Below are positions 16,631 to 25,746 of a stretch of DNA of 64,000 nucleotides, piece by piece (positions within the stretch are counted from its first letter, which is position 1; each line of letters starts with the position of its first letter). Origin of the DNA: Kutzneria sp. CA-103260. GTDB taxonomy: Bacteria; Actinomycetota; Actinomycetes; Mycobacteriales; Pseudonocardiaceae. The DNA lies in contig NZ_CP073318.1 in assembly GCF_018263855.1 (NCBI RefSeq), positions 4,154,001 to 4,218,000 on the forward strand, given 5' to 3'. The translations under genes and the position numbers were made by a program. The notes beneath the pieces are model-generated. The model did not search any database. It was given only the letters and a program-made list of their open reading frames with translations, and was not told the origin of the DNA.

Positions 16631-18627
16631 CCCGTGACGCTGGCGGCTCCGGTCTCAATGTGACCAGCGAAACGCCGCGACCAGGTGGAATCGGCGGACA
16701 CGGTGACGGTGAAGTCGTACCAGCCGTTGTTGTAGGCGACGGCGTTGAAGTAGTCGCTCACGGTCTGGCCGGCCGGGACCTGATAGGTCCAAGGGCCGTC
16801 GGTGCGGTAGTTGGTGGACGTCACGGTGTAGGTGACGGTGGCACCAGAGCCGTTCACGAGATCCAGCCAGAGGGCGAGCTTGCCGGTGCTGGCGGTGGTG
16901 GCGATCCGGGAGCGGGCCTCGACGTTCTTGCTGGCGCCGTTGGCGTTGCCCTGGACGCGGCGCAGGAAGCGGTTGGGGCCGACGACGGTGAAGTCGTACT
17001 GGCCGTTGCCGAAACCGCTGCCGCAGTTGAAGAAGTCGGTGGTCGAGCCGTTGGCCGGCACGGTGTACTGCCACGGGCCGCCGCTGCGGAAGTTGTTGGC
17101 GTACGCGGAGAAGTGCGCGGCCTTGGCGCCGTCGTTGGCCATGGTGATGTTGAGCTGCACGGTGCTGCCGGAGTAGTACCACGATGAGATGGAGGCGTTG
17201 GCCTGGTACGGCAGCGCCCGAGCGGGCTTGGCGCCGGACTCCTGTGGCGGCAGGGCATTGGTCTTCGGCGACGGGTTGGGCAGCAACGCGCAGGTCGCGG
17301 CCGTGATGACCGAGCCGGGAGTGGGCAGCGACGGCAGGCCGTGCACGGGGTTGGCGAAGTCGAAGGCCGAGGTCAGGTCGCCGCACACGGACCGTCGCCA
17401 GGCGCTGATGTACTGGCAGATGGCCGGTGTGCCGATGGCGGTGGACCAGGTCTCGATGAAACGGATCACCGAGGTGTGGTCGGACACCTCCGAGTTCACC
17501 CAGCCGCCGCGGCTCCACGGCGAGATCACCAGCATCGGCACCCGGAAGCCGAGGCCGACCGGGGTGCCGTTGACGAACTCGCCAGTGGTGCCGGCGGCCG
17601 GCGAGGGCGGCGGCACGTGGTCGAAGAAGCCGTCGTTCTCGTCGTAGTTCAGGAAGAGCACGGTGCTGTCCAGAGTGGACGGATCGGCGGCCAGGGCCTG
17701 GAGCAGGCCGCTGACGAAGCGCTCCCCGTTGACCGGCGGGCCGATCGGGTGCTCGGAGGTGATCTGGTCGGTCACCACCCACGACACCTGCGGCAGCGTG
17801 CCGGCCAGCACGTCCGCCTTGATGGCGGCCAGAATGTCGTCCGGGGTGCTACCGGTCTTCGCCGGCACGCTGCCCATGCCCCGGTCGTGCAGCGGCGAAC
17901 CGGCCGGCGCGCTGGTGAACTGCTTGAAGTAGGCCAGGGCGTTGTCGCCGTAGTTGTCCTTGGCGTTCTGGTACACCCGCCAGCTGATGCCGGCGTTCTG
18001 CAGCACCTCGGCGTAGGTCTGCCAGGTCAGCCCCGACTCGTCGCCGCCGTCGTTGGCCGGCGAGCCGAACTGGCCGGCGGCGTCGATCATGCCGCTGAAC
18101 AGGAACGTCCGGTTCGGGCCGGTCGCGGTCAGACCGGAGCAGTGGTAGGCGTCGCAGATCGTGTAGGCGTCGGCCAGGGCGTAGTGGAACGGCAGGTCGG
18201 CGCGGTCCAGGTAGCCCAGGCAGCCGATCTTGTTCTTGGCCGACATCCAGCTGTCCATCTTGCCCAGGTTCCAGGCGGCGTGCTGGTCCGACCACGAGTG
18301 CGCGATGTCGCCCTGGCACTGGGCCAGCGTCTCGGCGTTGCTGGCCGTGCCGCGTAAGGCGAACGGGTACTGGCGGCCGCCGCCGTTGGGCTGGTTGAAC
18401 ACCGAGTTGCCGCCGGCGAGCTGGATCGTGGCCCGGTCGGCGAAGCCCCGAACCCCCTTGAGCGTGCCGAAGTAGTGGTCGAAACTCCGGTTCTCCTGCA
18501 TCAGCACCACGATGTGCTTGACGTCGGCGATGGTGCCGGTCGCCGCGGCCGCCCGCCCCGACGCCATGCCGGTGAGGGCGGCGGCCCCCGTGGTGGCCAG
18601 GAATGTCCGCCGACTGATCTCGCCCAT
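16627..18627 (-). CDS. Phosphocholine-type phospholipase C, Tat-exported
   Basis: 666 residues. The N-terminus is a twin-arginine signal (ISRRTFLATTGAAALTGMA). The catalytic phosphoesterase domain (about 35-420) has the family blocks VVLMQENRSFDHYFGTLKG, LSGMID-type TFLFSGMIDAAG and FLNYDENDGFFDHVPPP, which carry the metal and nucleophile residues of the PLC/acid phosphatase superfamily. Two C-terminal beta domains (about 475-570 and 580-660), each ending near Y(D/N)FTV, match the two DUF756 repeats usual in these enzymes. It should cleave phosphatidylcholine or sphingomyelin outside the cell and may serve phosphate or choline supply. Ribosome site GAGGAACG precedes the ATG. Confidence 0.93.
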   Translation of the reverse strand: MGEISRRTFLATTGAAALTGMASGRAAAATGTIADVKHIVVLMQENRSFDHYFGTLKGVRGFADRATIQLAGGNSVFNQPNGGGRQYPFALRGTASNAETLAQCQGDIAHSWSDQHAAWNLGKMDSWMSAKNKIGCLGYLDRADLPFHYALADAYTICDAYHCSGLTATGPNRTFLFSGMIDAAGQFGSPANDGGDESGLTWQTYAEVLQNAGISWRVYQNAKDNYGDNALAYFKQFTSAPAGSPLHDRGMGSVPAKTGSTPDDILAAIKADVLAGTLPQVSWVVTDQITSEHPIGPPVNGERFVSGLLQALAADPSTLDSTVLFLNYDENDGFFDHVPPPSPAAGTTGEFVNGTPVGLGFRVPMLVISPWSRGGWVNSEVSDHTSVIRFIETWSTAIGTPAICQYISAWRRSVCGDLTSAFDFANPVHGLPSLPTPGSVITAATCALLPNPSPKTNALPPQESGAKPARALPYQANASISSWYYSGSTVQLNITMANDGAKAAHFSAYANNFRSGGPWQYTVPANGSTTDFFNCGSGFGNGQYDFTVVGPNRFLRRVQGNANGASKNVEARSRIATTASTGKLALWLDLVNGSGATVTYTVTSTNYRTDGPWTYQVPAGQTVSDYFNAVAYNNGWYDFTVTVSADSTWSRRFAGHIETGAASVTG

Positions 18628-18715
18628 CGTTCCTCGTTCCTCCGAGCGCCCGTCCGGTCCGGCTCAGTCGACCGCTGGTCACGGTCCGTGTCCAGGGAAC
18701 GTCAGGTGAACATCC

Positions 18716-19657
18716 TCAAAGTGCGTCCAGCTGGGCCAGCACCCTTCGCCGCAACGTCTCGCGCAGGTCGTCGGGGGCCAGCACTGTCAACGGCGTAGCC
18801 AGCCGCAGCAACCGGTCGGCCAGGTCGTCGAGATCCACGCCGCCGAGGCTGACCCTCGTGTTGTCACCATCCGGCTCGTGCACGCCGGAACCGGGCGGGA
18901 TCAGCCACTGGGCCTCGGCCAGCGGCACGGGCAGCACCACGGTGGCGTAGACCGGATAGTGGCTGGTGAGCATGTCGGCGACCAGCCGCGCAGCGTCCGG
19001 CGGATCGGCGATGCGGGCCGCGGCGCCGGTGCGATGGGCCTCAACCACGCGGTCGGCCCGGAAGGTGCGCCACTCCCCGCGGTCGACGTGCAGCGCGACC
19101 AGGTACCAGCGATTTGCCGTGCGCACCAAGCGAAAAGGGTCGACTTCGCGGGTGGTGTGCCGGCCGTCTCGGTCACGGTAGGCCAGCCGGAGCCGTTGCT
19201 GGTGGCGGCAGGCGCTGGCCAGCTCCAGCAGCACCGTCGCCGACACCGGGTCCGGCGTTCCCTGCGGCGTGTACACGAAGGCCCCGGCGAACTGGCTCAG
19301 CCGATCCGCCACCCGCCGCGGCAGCAGCCGTTGCAGCTTGAACAACGCCGACAACGCCGCCTGATCACTGCCCAACACGGCCCGCAGCGCCGCCTCCCGC
19401 AACGCGACCGCCACCGCCAGCGCCTCGTCGTCGTCCAGATTCAACGGCGGCATCGCACTGCCCGCGGCCAGGCGATATCCACCCCACGGTCCGGCGTCCG
19501 ACTCGATGCCGTACCCCAGATCCCGCAGCCGGGCCACGTCCCGCCGCACCGTGCGCTCCGTGACCTCCAGTCGCTCCGCCAGCTCCCGGTTCGTCCACGA
19601 CGGCCGGGTCGACAGCACGGACAGCAGCCGGAGCAACCGGCCCGACGGGCTAGCCAT
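18716..19657 (-). CDS. WYL-domain transcriptional regulator (DeoR-like HTH)
   Basis: 313 residues from ATG 19657. N-terminal winged helix (about 5-60) with LAERLEVTERTVRRDVARL; the WYL domain (about 135-220) contains YRDRDGRHTTREVDPFRLVRTANRWYLVAL, where WYL itself reads WYL in RWYLVAL; a WCX-type C-terminal domain follows. WYL domains are thought to bind nucleic acid or small effectors. It is divergent from the SnoaL-like gene (19702) across a 45-bp gap containing a GACCAGG/CCTGGTC inverted repeat, so it probably represses that gene and itself. An upstream start at 19687 would overlap the operator and is less likely. Confidence 0.88.
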   Translation of the reverse strand: MASPSGRLLRLLSVLSTRPSWTNRELAERLEVTERTVRRDVARLRDLGYGIESDAGPWGGYRLAAGSAMPPLNLDDDEALAVAVALREAALRAVLGSDQAALSALFKLQRLLPRRVADRLSQFAGAFVYTPQGTPDPVSATVLLELASACRHQQRLRLAYRDRDGRHTTREVDPFRLVRTANRWYLVALHVDRGEWRTFRADRVVEAHRTGAAARIADPPDAARLVADMLTSHYPVYATVVLPVPLAEAQWLIPPGSGVHEPDGDNTRVSLGGVDLDDLADRLLRLATPLTVLAPDDLRETLRRRVLAQLDAL

Positions 19658-19682
19658 GACCAGGACAGTATCTGACCTGGTC
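19658..19682. promoter_or_regulatory. Inverted repeat between WYL regulator and SnoaL-like gene
   Basis: GACCAGG and CCTGGTC are perfect 7-bp arms around an 11-bp spacer. The repeat starts one base upstream of the regulator's ATG and 20 bp before the divergent gene's ATG, fitting an operator for both. Confidence 0.6.
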
Positions 19683-19701
19683 ACCACCTACCGTCGACGT
19701 C

Positions 19702-20112
19702 ATGGACGACTACACCGCACTGGACCCGTTCTTCGACGTCATCCGCCGTGGCCTCGACGGCCTCGTCGACGGCGACCACTTCTTCGACTTCTTCGCCGAC
19801 GACGCCGTCACCGAGTACGTCGTCACCGTCCCCGGCTACCCCCGCCAGGTCGACAGCCGGGCCGCGCTCATGGACCTCTACCGCCCCTACGGCGACACCA
19901 TCCGCCTCACCGGCGCCGACGACCTCCGCGTCCACCACGACCGCGAGCAGGGCGTGGTCGTCCTCGAATACCGCTGCCACGGCAAGCTTGTCGCCACCGG
20001 CGCCCCGTACCAGAACCGCTTCGTCTCGATCATCACCATCCAGGACCGCAAGATCGTCCATTGGCGCGACTACCTCGACTCGCTCGCCGTGGTCACGGCC
20101 CTGGGCAGCTAG
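19702..20112 (+). CDS. SnoaL/NTF2-like protein
   Basis: 136 residues with the alpha+beta cone pattern of the NTF2 superfamily: an N-terminal helix, FFADDAVTEYVVTVPGYPRQV in the position of the SnoaL-like strand-turn, and a closing FVSIITIQDRKIVHWRDYLD strand pair. Members act as small isomerases, cyclases or hydratases, or are non-enzymatic. The product is unknown, but the divergent WYL regulator and the shared inverted repeat suggest it is the regulator's direct target. Typical length, no signal peptide. Confidence 0.85.
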   Translation: MDDYTALDPFFDVIRRGLDGLVDGDHFFDFFADDAVTEYVVTVPGYPRQVDSRAALMDLYRPYGDTIRLTGADDLRVHHDREQGVVVLEYRCHGKLVATGAPYQNRFVSIITIQDRKIVHWRDYLDSLAVVTALGS

Positions 20113-20136
20113 CCGGGTTGCCGCTAGCGTGGGCCA

Positions 20137-20961
20137 ATGCGCGTACGGACGGCGTTGATCGCGGCGGCGATGCTGGTGGCATTGGCCAGCCCGGCGGCGG
20201 GTGCCACGGTGCACACGGTGACCGTGAGCGGCCAGGTAGCAGCGCCGGCGGCGTATACGGGGGCGCAGCTGGCGTCGTTGCCGCAGGTGACGGAGGGCGG
20301 CGTGACCGGGGTGGACCTGGAGGCGCTGGTGGAGCGGTCGGCGCCGAAGGTGCCGGCGGGGCACAACACGCAGCTGAGGGTCGTTCTGACGGTGACGGCA
20401 AGCCACCACCGGGCGGTGAGGTTCGCCTTGGGGGAACTGGCTCCGGACTTCGGCAACCATCCGGCGGTGCTGACCGACCATCGGCAGCTGGTGGTGCCGG
20501 GTGATCGGGGGCGGTCCCGGGATCTTGACGACGTGACGAGCGTGCAGGTGGCGGTGTCGGACGCGGCGGCCGTAAGCACAGCACCAGGGTCGGTTCGGGT
20601 GACGGGTCCACATCGGACGGTCACGGTGTCGGCGGCGTTGTTGGCGAGGTTGCCGCGGCGCACCGTCACGGTGGCCTTCCAGTCGGGCACGGGAAGCCAG
20701 ACCCACACGGAGTCGGGCCCGGAGCTGAGCCTGGTGCTGCTGGCGGCCGGGGTGTTGCCGACGGCCGACACCGCGGTGGTGGCGGTGGGCAGCGACGGCT
20801 ACGGCGCGGCGGTGACCATCGCCGAGGAGCGGGTCGGCGGTCGGCCGCTGCTGCTGTCCACTGTGGAGGACGGCACTCCGTTGGCGCAGCCGCGGCTGGT
20901 CACCGACGGCGATGTCAAGGGCGGCCGGTATGTGTCGGGGGTTGTGCTGCTCCAGGCTTGA
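20137..20961 (+). CDS. Exported protein with sulfite-oxidase-like (molybdopterin-fold) repeats
   Basis: 274 residues. Signal peptide (RTALIAAAMLVALASPAAGA, about 1-22) followed by two similar halves: the first begins HTVTVSGQVAAPAAYTGAQL and the second starts VRVTGPHRTVTVSAALLARL. Both resemble the SUOX-type fold in which a THVTVSG-like strand is followed by a L-x-x-LP turn. The conserved Cys that binds molybdenum in true enzymes is absent, and no Cys is seen at all in the mature part, so it is probably a non-catalytic binding protein. Its last 47 bases overlap the convergent acetyltransferase gene. Confidence 0.65.
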   Translation: MRVRTALIAAAMLVALASPAAGATVHTVTVSGQVAAPAAYTGAQLASLPQVTEGGVTGVDLEALVERSAPKVPAGHNTQLRVVLTVTASHHRAVRFALGELAPDFGNHPAVLTDHRQLVVPGDRGRSRDLDDVTSVQVAVSDAAAVSTAPGSVRVTGPHRTVTVSAALLARLPRRTVTVAFQSGTGSQTHTESGPELSLVLLAAGVLPTADTAVVAVGSDGYGAAVTIAEERVGGRPLLLSTVEDGTPLAQPRLVTDGDVKGGRYVSGVVLLQA

Positions 20962-21868
20962 TCAGCGCTATGTCCTGCGAGAACTTCCGAAACCCGACGC
21001 CGTAGTACAGCGCACGGGCGCTGGGATGTTCCGGCGCGCCAAGGCAGGCGACGGTCATCTGGCCGGCCCCGGCCTCCCGGGCCAGCCCCATGCCGTGCAG
21101 CAGCAGCGCTCGGCCCAGGCCACGCCGCCGGTAGTCGGGATGGGTGCCGACCGGCTCGAACTCGGCGGTCTTGTTGACCTCGTCGAGCCATATGATCGCC
21201 GAGGCGGCCATGGTGCCGTCCGGTGCCTCCACCAGCACGTGCAGATCGCCGCGATACGGCCAAGTCTGCCGGACACCGTCGTAGGACGCGGCGTTGTAGG
21301 TGGTCGAGGACCAAGCGTCCACATGGGCCTGGACCGCCGCGTGAGGCCCGGCTTCGTCGGCGGTGCGGAACCGGAATCCCGCAGACAGCACGGGTTTCTC
21401 GATGTCGTCGAGCTCCCGCACGTTGAGCTGCGTCCAGTCGCCGAGCGAGGCCGGGTCGGTCACGTAGCCGTGCGCGCCCCAGCGTTCCAGGCCGAAATCG
21501 TCGGCGGCTTGGGCGATCACGGTGCGGTCGACGGCCGTCTCGCCGTCGTACCAGGTGATCACCTCGTCCACCAGCTTCGCGTGATCGGGATGGACCTGGT
21601 ACGCCAGCGAGGCGTGCGCGATGTGCTTGCCCGAGGGGAGGTGCCTGGGCAGCGTGACCCAGCCCCACGCGACGAGGTCGTCGCCGGCGAACCACAGCCG
21701 ACGCCGCCAGCTCGGGCCGGTGCTGGCGTGCCCCTTGCCCCAGATCCACGCCAGCTCGCCGACCGAGGCGTCGCTGTTGACCAGGTCGGGGCGCACGGCC
21801 GTGACCCGTTGGGCCAGGCCCTGCATCAGCCGCACGTCCGACGCGCTCACGAGAGCGGAGTCATCCAT
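20915..21868 (-). CDS. GNAT-family N-acetyltransferase
   Basis: 317 residues, longer than a single GNAT domain; likely a tandem arrangement with a degenerate N-terminal domain (about 1-150) and an active C-terminal one (about 165-300). The C-terminal domain has the strand AEFEPVGTHPDYRRRGLGRALL, where R-R-R-G-L-G-R-A is the acetyl-CoA loop, then ALYYGVGFRKF, the usual last strand. Substrate unknown. Transcribed toward the SUOX-like gene, overlapping it tail to tail. Confidence 0.85.
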   Translation of the reverse strand: MDDSALVSASDVRLMQGLAQRVTAVRPDLVNSDASVGELAWIWGKGHASTGPSWRRRLWFAGDDLVAWGWVTLPRHLPSGKHIAHASLAYQVHPDHAKLVDEVITWYDGETAVDRTVIAQAADDFGLERWGAHGYVTDPASLGDWTQLNVRELDDIEKPVLSAGFRFRTADEAGPHAAVQAHVDAWSSTTYNAASYDGVRQTWPYRGDLHVLVEAPDGTMAASAIIWLDEVNKTAEFEPVGTHPDYRRRGLGRALLLHGMGLAREAGAGQMTVACLGAPEHPSARALYYGVGFRKFSQDIALIKPGAAQPPTHTGRP

Positions 21869-21967
21869 GCTGTGTCACTGTGCCAGGACCTTGTGACGCC
21901 GTCGAACCATTTGGCCACAGGTCGGTGGACAGCGACGTTGGCCCGGACGAGGTCGCCGAGGGCTGCC

Positions 21968-22864
21968 TCAGCCAGGCGATCGACCGGTCTGCACGGCGAT
22001 CCTGAGCAACTCCTCGGCCGCGCCGACCAGGCGGCGGCCCCTGGGCCAGACCGCGCGGAGCCGCCGGGTCAGGTCGACTCCGGCGACCGGGACCTCGACC
22101 ATGCGGCGTTCGGCCAGGTCGTCCCGGACGGTGACGGCGCTGAGCACGGCGGGGCCGACGCCTGCGATCACCGCGCTGCGCATGGCGACATTGGCGTCGA
22201 GCACCATCAGCGGCCTGGCCCCCGCGCCGGCCAGCAGGCGGTCGAGGGTCTCGCGCGTGCCGGAGCCGGGTTCGCGGACGATGAGACGGGTGCGGGCCAA
22301 CTCGTCCAGGTCGACGGGGCGTCGGCGGCGGGCCCAGGGATGCCCTGGCGCGACGACCACGGCGAGGCGGTCGGCGCCGACCTGGCGTGAACTCAGGCCG
22401 CGCGGCACGGTCGGGGCCTCGATGAAGCCCAGGCCGATGCGGCCTTCGGTGGCCAGCGCGGCCACCTGCTCGGAGTTGGTGACCTTGAGGCTGACGTAGA
22501 CATCGGGCGACCGGCGTCGCAGCGCGCCGATCCAGCCGGGCACGAAGTGCTCGGCCAACGTCATGCTGGAGGCCAGGGTCAGGTCCTGCGCGTGGTCGGC
22601 CCGCAGCGCGGCGACACCGACCATCAGGGCGTCCACCTCGGCCAGCACCCGGCCGGCCCACTGGCAGACGGCCTTGCCCTCAACAGTCAGCGCGGAGCCG
22701 CGGCGGCCACGGTCCACAAGGGACAGTCCGAGCCGCCGCTCCAGCAGGGCCAGCCGCTTGCTCGCGGCGGGCTGGCTCACGCCCAGCCGCTCGGCGGCCT
22801 GGCCGAGGCTGCCCAGCTCGGCGACCATCGTCAGCAGCCGCAGGCTCTCCAGGTCCGGGGTCAT
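21968..22864 (-). CDS. LysR-family transcriptional regulator
   Basis: 298 residues. N-terminal winged helix (about 1-60) with LRLLTMVAELGSLGQAAERLGVSQPAASKRLALLE, followed by a periplasmic-binding-like effector domain (about 90-290) with the family segments LTLASSMTLAEHFVP and LAVVVAPGHPWA. Divergent from the DUF4331 gene, with a T-N11-A type motif over its start codon, so DUF4331 is the likely target. The effector is unknown. Confidence 0.9.
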   Translation of the reverse strand: MTPDLESLRLLTMVAELGSLGQAAERLGVSQPAASKRLALLERRLGLSLVDRGRRGSALTVEGKAVCQWAGRVLAEVDALMVGVAALRADHAQDLTLASSMTLAEHFVPGWIGALRRRSPDVYVSLKVTNSEQVAALATEGRIGLGFIEAPTVPRGLSSRQVGADRLAVVVAPGHPWARRRRPVDLDELARTRLIVREPGSGTRETLDRLLAGAGARPLMVLDANVAMRSAVIAGVGPAVLSAVTVRDDLAERRMVEVPVAGVDLTRRLRAVWPRGRRLVGAAEELLRIAVQTGRSPG

Positions 22865-22877
22865 AACCGGAGTTTAT
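22863..22877. promoter_or_regulatory. Possible LysR box between LysR gene and DUF4331 gene
   Basis: ATAACCGGAGTTTAT has ATAA and TTAT arms and fits the T-N11-A rule for LysR binding sites. It overlaps the regulator's start codon, the usual place for autoregulation. Weak because the motif is short. Confidence 0.35.
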
Positions 22878-22963
22878 GGCCGCTTGCCGGATTGCCGGGT
22901 ACCGGGCACGGACCGGTCCGCCCAGGATCGACGGTGTTGCCCGACACGTACGAGGAGCGCCCC

Positions 22964-23962
22964 ATGTCGCACCACCTGGACTCGCCGATCGCCCGCCAGG
23001 ACGCCCGGCTGGACATCACCGACGTCTACCTGTTCCGCGGCGAGCGGGGCACGGTGTTCGTGATGAACGTCAGCCATTCGCTGGCCGGTCAGGACGTCCG
23101 GGGCTTCCACCCGGAGGCGATGTACGAGTTCAAGATCGACGGTGACGGCGACGCCGTCGAGGACCTCACCTACCGGGTCACGTTCACCGACCGCCTCCAG
23201 CTGCGGCGCGTCACCGACCCGGACCCGCACGCGCCCGGCATCCTGCTGGCCGAGGGACCCGTCGGGGCCACGGTGGACGCGGAAGACGGGACTCGCTTGT
23301 GGACCGGCGAGGCCGGCGACCCGTTCTGGATCGAGCCGGACGTCCTGCACGCGGTCGGCCACGCCTTCCAGGACGGCACCAAGATCGACCTGTCCGGGTG
23401 GGAACCGGCCGCCGCCGCCAACCTGTTCGCCGGCCACACCGTCCACTCCATCGTGCTGGAGATCCCCGACGCCGCCCTGCTGGCGGTGGCGCCTGACCGC
23501 CGCATCGGGTTCTGGGGCCTGACCACGCTGGCCACCGACGCCGGCGGGTGGCGCCGGATCAACCGCGCCGGCCTCCCGATGATGCACCCGCTGTTCACCC
23601 AGTTCAACGAGGACCTCGGGAACCGGCTCAACGACGGCCGGCCCGCCGACGACCCGAACACGTACGGCAAGTCCCTGGTGGACATGGTCGCCGGCGTGGT
23701 CGCGGCCAACGGCACCGCCCGGGATCCTCGCGCCTACGCGGAAACCGTCGTGTCGCGGCTGCTGCCCAACGTGCTGCCGTACACCATCGGCACGCCCGCC
23801 GTCTTCGGTTTCGCCGGCTGGAACGGCCGCTCGATGACCGACAACGCCCCCGACGTGATGTTCTCCTTCGCCAGCAACTCGCCGGTCTCGCTGGGCATCG
23901 GCCGGGAATCGGTCACCGCCAAGCCTTCCGACACCTGGCCGTACGTCCCTACGCGCGGGTGA
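22964..23962 (+). CDS. DUF4331 family protein
   Basis: 332 residues from ATG 22964, behind GAGGAGCG. The N-terminus SHHLDSPIARQDARLDITDVYLFRG is the DUF4331 opening, in which the Asp-rich turn and the SHH start are conserved; the C-terminus ends with GFAGWNGRSMTDNAPDVMFSFAS, also characteristic. No signal peptide, unlike many relatives, so it may be cytoplasmic. The function of the family is unknown. A much longer upstream reading in the same frame only overlaps the LysR gene antisense. Confidence 0.85.
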   Translation: MSHHLDSPIARQDARLDITDVYLFRGERGTVFVMNVSHSLAGQDVRGFHPEAMYEFKIDGDGDAVEDLTYRVTFTDRLQLRRVTDPDPHAPGILLAEGPVGATVDAEDGTRLWTGEAGDPFWIEPDVLHAVGHAFQDGTKIDLSGWEPAAAANLFAGHTVHSIVLEIPDAALLAVAPDRRIGFWGLTTLATDAGGWRRINRAGLPMMHPLFTQFNEDLGNRLNDGRPADDPNTYGKSLVDMVAGVVAANGTARDPRAYAETVVSRLLPNVLPYTIGTPAVFGFAGWNGRSMTDNAPDVMFSFASNSPVSLGIGRESVTAKPSDTWPYVPTRG

Positions 23963-24323
23963 AGCCGCCGAGGTGTTCGGACAGGACGGTCACGGACACG
24001 TCCGGGCCGGCGGCCCGTTCGAGCATCTCCAGGATCGCCGGCGTGGGCTGGCCGTAGATGCGGATGCTCGTGACGCCATCGAGGTTTCCGCCGTAGGGCT
24101 GGTCGGCCAGCAGGCGCATGTGGTGCTCGAAGGAGGCGGCGTCGGGGTGGATCTGCACGAACTCCACCTCGGAGCCGTCGGCGCTGACGTACTCGTGGAA
24201 GCCGATCAGGCGGGGCTCGCGCTCCTGAATGAGCCTCGCCCACTCGGGCGCGCGGCGGCGCTCGTCGGCGAGCCTGCCGTCGCGGACCTTGTTGGTGGCG
24301 ACGAAGAGAAACGGTCCGGCCAT
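23949..24323 (-). CDS. Small conserved hypothetical protein, possible dimeric alpha-beta barrel
   Basis: 124 residues from ATG 24323. The sequence alternates beta strands and helices: FLFVATNKVRDGRL, an amphipathic helix with RAPEWARLIQ, then RLIGFHEYVSADGSEVEFVQIHPDAASFEHHMRLLAD. That matches the general pattern of antibiotic-biosynthesis-monooxygenase-like (ferredoxin-fold) proteins, but the catalytic set is not identifiable, so the assignment is tentative. A -10/-35 pair lies directly before the ATG, so the mRNA may be leaderless. Its tail overlaps DUF4331 by 14 bp. Confidence 0.65.
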   Translation of the reverse strand: MAGPFLFVATNKVRDGRLADERRRAPEWARLIQEREPRLIGFHEYVSADGSEVEFVQIHPDAASFEHHMRLLADQPYGGNLDGVTSIRIYGQPTPAILEMLERAAGPDVSVTVLSEHLGGFTRA

Positions 24324-24330
24324 GGTGAAC

Positions 24331-24360
24331 AGAATAACAGTCCACTGGACACGTAAACAA
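24331..24360 (-). promoter_or_regulatory. Sigma-70 type promoter before the small protein at 24323
   Basis: On the minus strand TTGTTT and TATTCT are spaced by 18 bp, and the -10 ends 7 bp before the ATG at 24323. No ribosome site fits between, suggesting leaderless translation. Confidence 0.5.
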
Positions 24361-24423
24361 GACATGTTTCCGCTCACGAACCTCGGGTAGCCCCTCTTGG
24401 ACGTCTAACCTCCGAGGAGCACG

Positions 24424-25746
24424 ATGGCCGACACATCCGCCAGCACATTGCGCCGCGCGGTCGCCGCTTCGGCGATCGGCAACGCCACCGAATGGTTCGA
24501 CTACGGCGTCTACGCCTACACCGCCGTCTACATCGGCAAGACCTTCTTCCCCAGCAGCAACCCAACGGCGTCCACTTTGGGCAGCTTGCTGGTGTTCGCG
24601 GTGTCCTTCCTGATCCGCCCGCTGGGCGGCCTGGTCTGGGGCCCGCTCGGCGACCGTGTCGGCCGGCAGCGCGTGCTGGCCATGACCATCATCTTGATGG
24701 CTGGCTCGACGTTCCTGCTGGGACTGCTGCCCGGCTACTCGTCATGGGGCATCGCGGCGCCGATCGGCCTGGTGGTGCTGCGCATGATCCAGGGCTTCTC
24801 CACCGGCGGGGAGTACGGTGGAGCGGCGACCTTCATGGCCGAGTACGCGCCGGACCGCAAACGCGGCGTGTACGGCAGTTTCCTGGAGTTCGGCACGCTG
24901 TCCGGCTTCACCGTCGGCGCGGTGATCGTGCTGCTGTCGGAGACCTTCCTCGGCGAGGCCGCGATGAACGACTGGGCCTGGCGGCTGCCGTTCCTGGTCG
25001 CCGCCCCGCTCGGCCTGGTCGGTGTCTACCTGCGCAGCAAGCTCGACGACACGCCGGTCTTCCGCGAACTGGCCCGCAACGGCGAGGTCGACCAGGAGAC
25101 CGGCACGCAGTTCCGCGATCTGCTCGGCTACTGGCGGCCGGTGCTGCTGCTGATGGGCCTGGTGGTCACGCTCAACGTCGCCAACTACACGCTGCTGGCG
25201 TACATGCCGACCTATCTGGAATCGAAGATCGGCCTGACCTCGCAGCAGTCGCTGATCCTGGTGATCATCGGCCAGCTGGTGATGATGGTGCTGCTGCCGT
25301 TCTCCGGCCGGCTGTCCGACCGGGTCGGCCGCAAACCGCTGTGGTGGGCCTCGATCATCGGCTTGTTCGTGCTCACCATTCCGCTCTACAAGCTGATGGC
25401 CACCGGCTTCTGGCCGGCGGTGCTGGCCTTCGCCGTGCTGGGCCTGCTCTACCTGCCCCAGCTGAGCACCATCTCCGCCATGTTCCCGGCGATGTTCCCC
25501 GCGCACGTGCGCTACGCCGGCTTCGCCATCGCCTACAATATCTCCACGTCGCTGTTCGGCGGCACCGCCCCGGCGGTGAACCAGGCCCTGATCGGGGTCA
25601 CCGGCGACGACATCTTCCCGGCCTACTACCTGATGGCCGCCTGCGTGGTCGGGGCCATCGCGCTGCGCTTCGTGCCCGAGACCAACGGGGCCTCGCTGCG
25701 GGGCCGGGAGATCCCGGGCGAGCTCATCGCGGCCGGTAAGCAGTGA
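24424..25746 (+). CDS. MHS-family MFS transporter (proline/betaine-like symporter)
   Basis: 440 residues with about 12 membrane helices. The metabolite:H+ symporter signature is clear: GNATEWFDYGVYAYTA at the first helix, RPLGGLVWGPLGDRVGRQ in the first cytoplasmic loop, and the family loop RMIQGFSTGGEYGGAATFMAEYAPDRKRG. Homologues take up proline, glycine betaine, citrate or other organic acids with protons (ProP type). Good ribosome site (GAGGAG). Convergent with the P450-methyltransferase gene, overlapping 23 bp at the 3' ends. It could be the exporter or importer of the neighbouring locus, but MHS members are normally importers. Confidence 0.92.
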   Translation: MADTSASTLRRAVAASAIGNATEWFDYGVYAYTAVYIGKTFFPSSNPTASTLGSLLVFAVSFLIRPLGGLVWGPLGDRVGRQRVLAMTIILMAGSTFLLGLLPGYSSWGIAAPIGLVVLRMIQGFSTGGEYGGAATFMAEYAPDRKRGVYGSFLEFGTLSGFTVGAVIVLLSETFLGEAAMNDWAWRLPFLVAAPLGLVGVYLRSKLDDTPVFRELARNGEVDQETGTQFRDLLGYWRPVLLLMGLVVTLNVANYTLLAYMPTYLESKIGLTSQQSLILVIIGQLVMMVLLPFSGRLSDRVGRKPLWWASIIGLFVLTIPLYKLMATGFWPAVLAFAVLGLLYLPQLSTISAMFPAMFPAHVRYAGFAIAYNISTSLFGGTAPAVNQALIGVTGDDIFPAYYLMAACVVGAIALRFVPETNGASLRGREIPGELIAAGKQ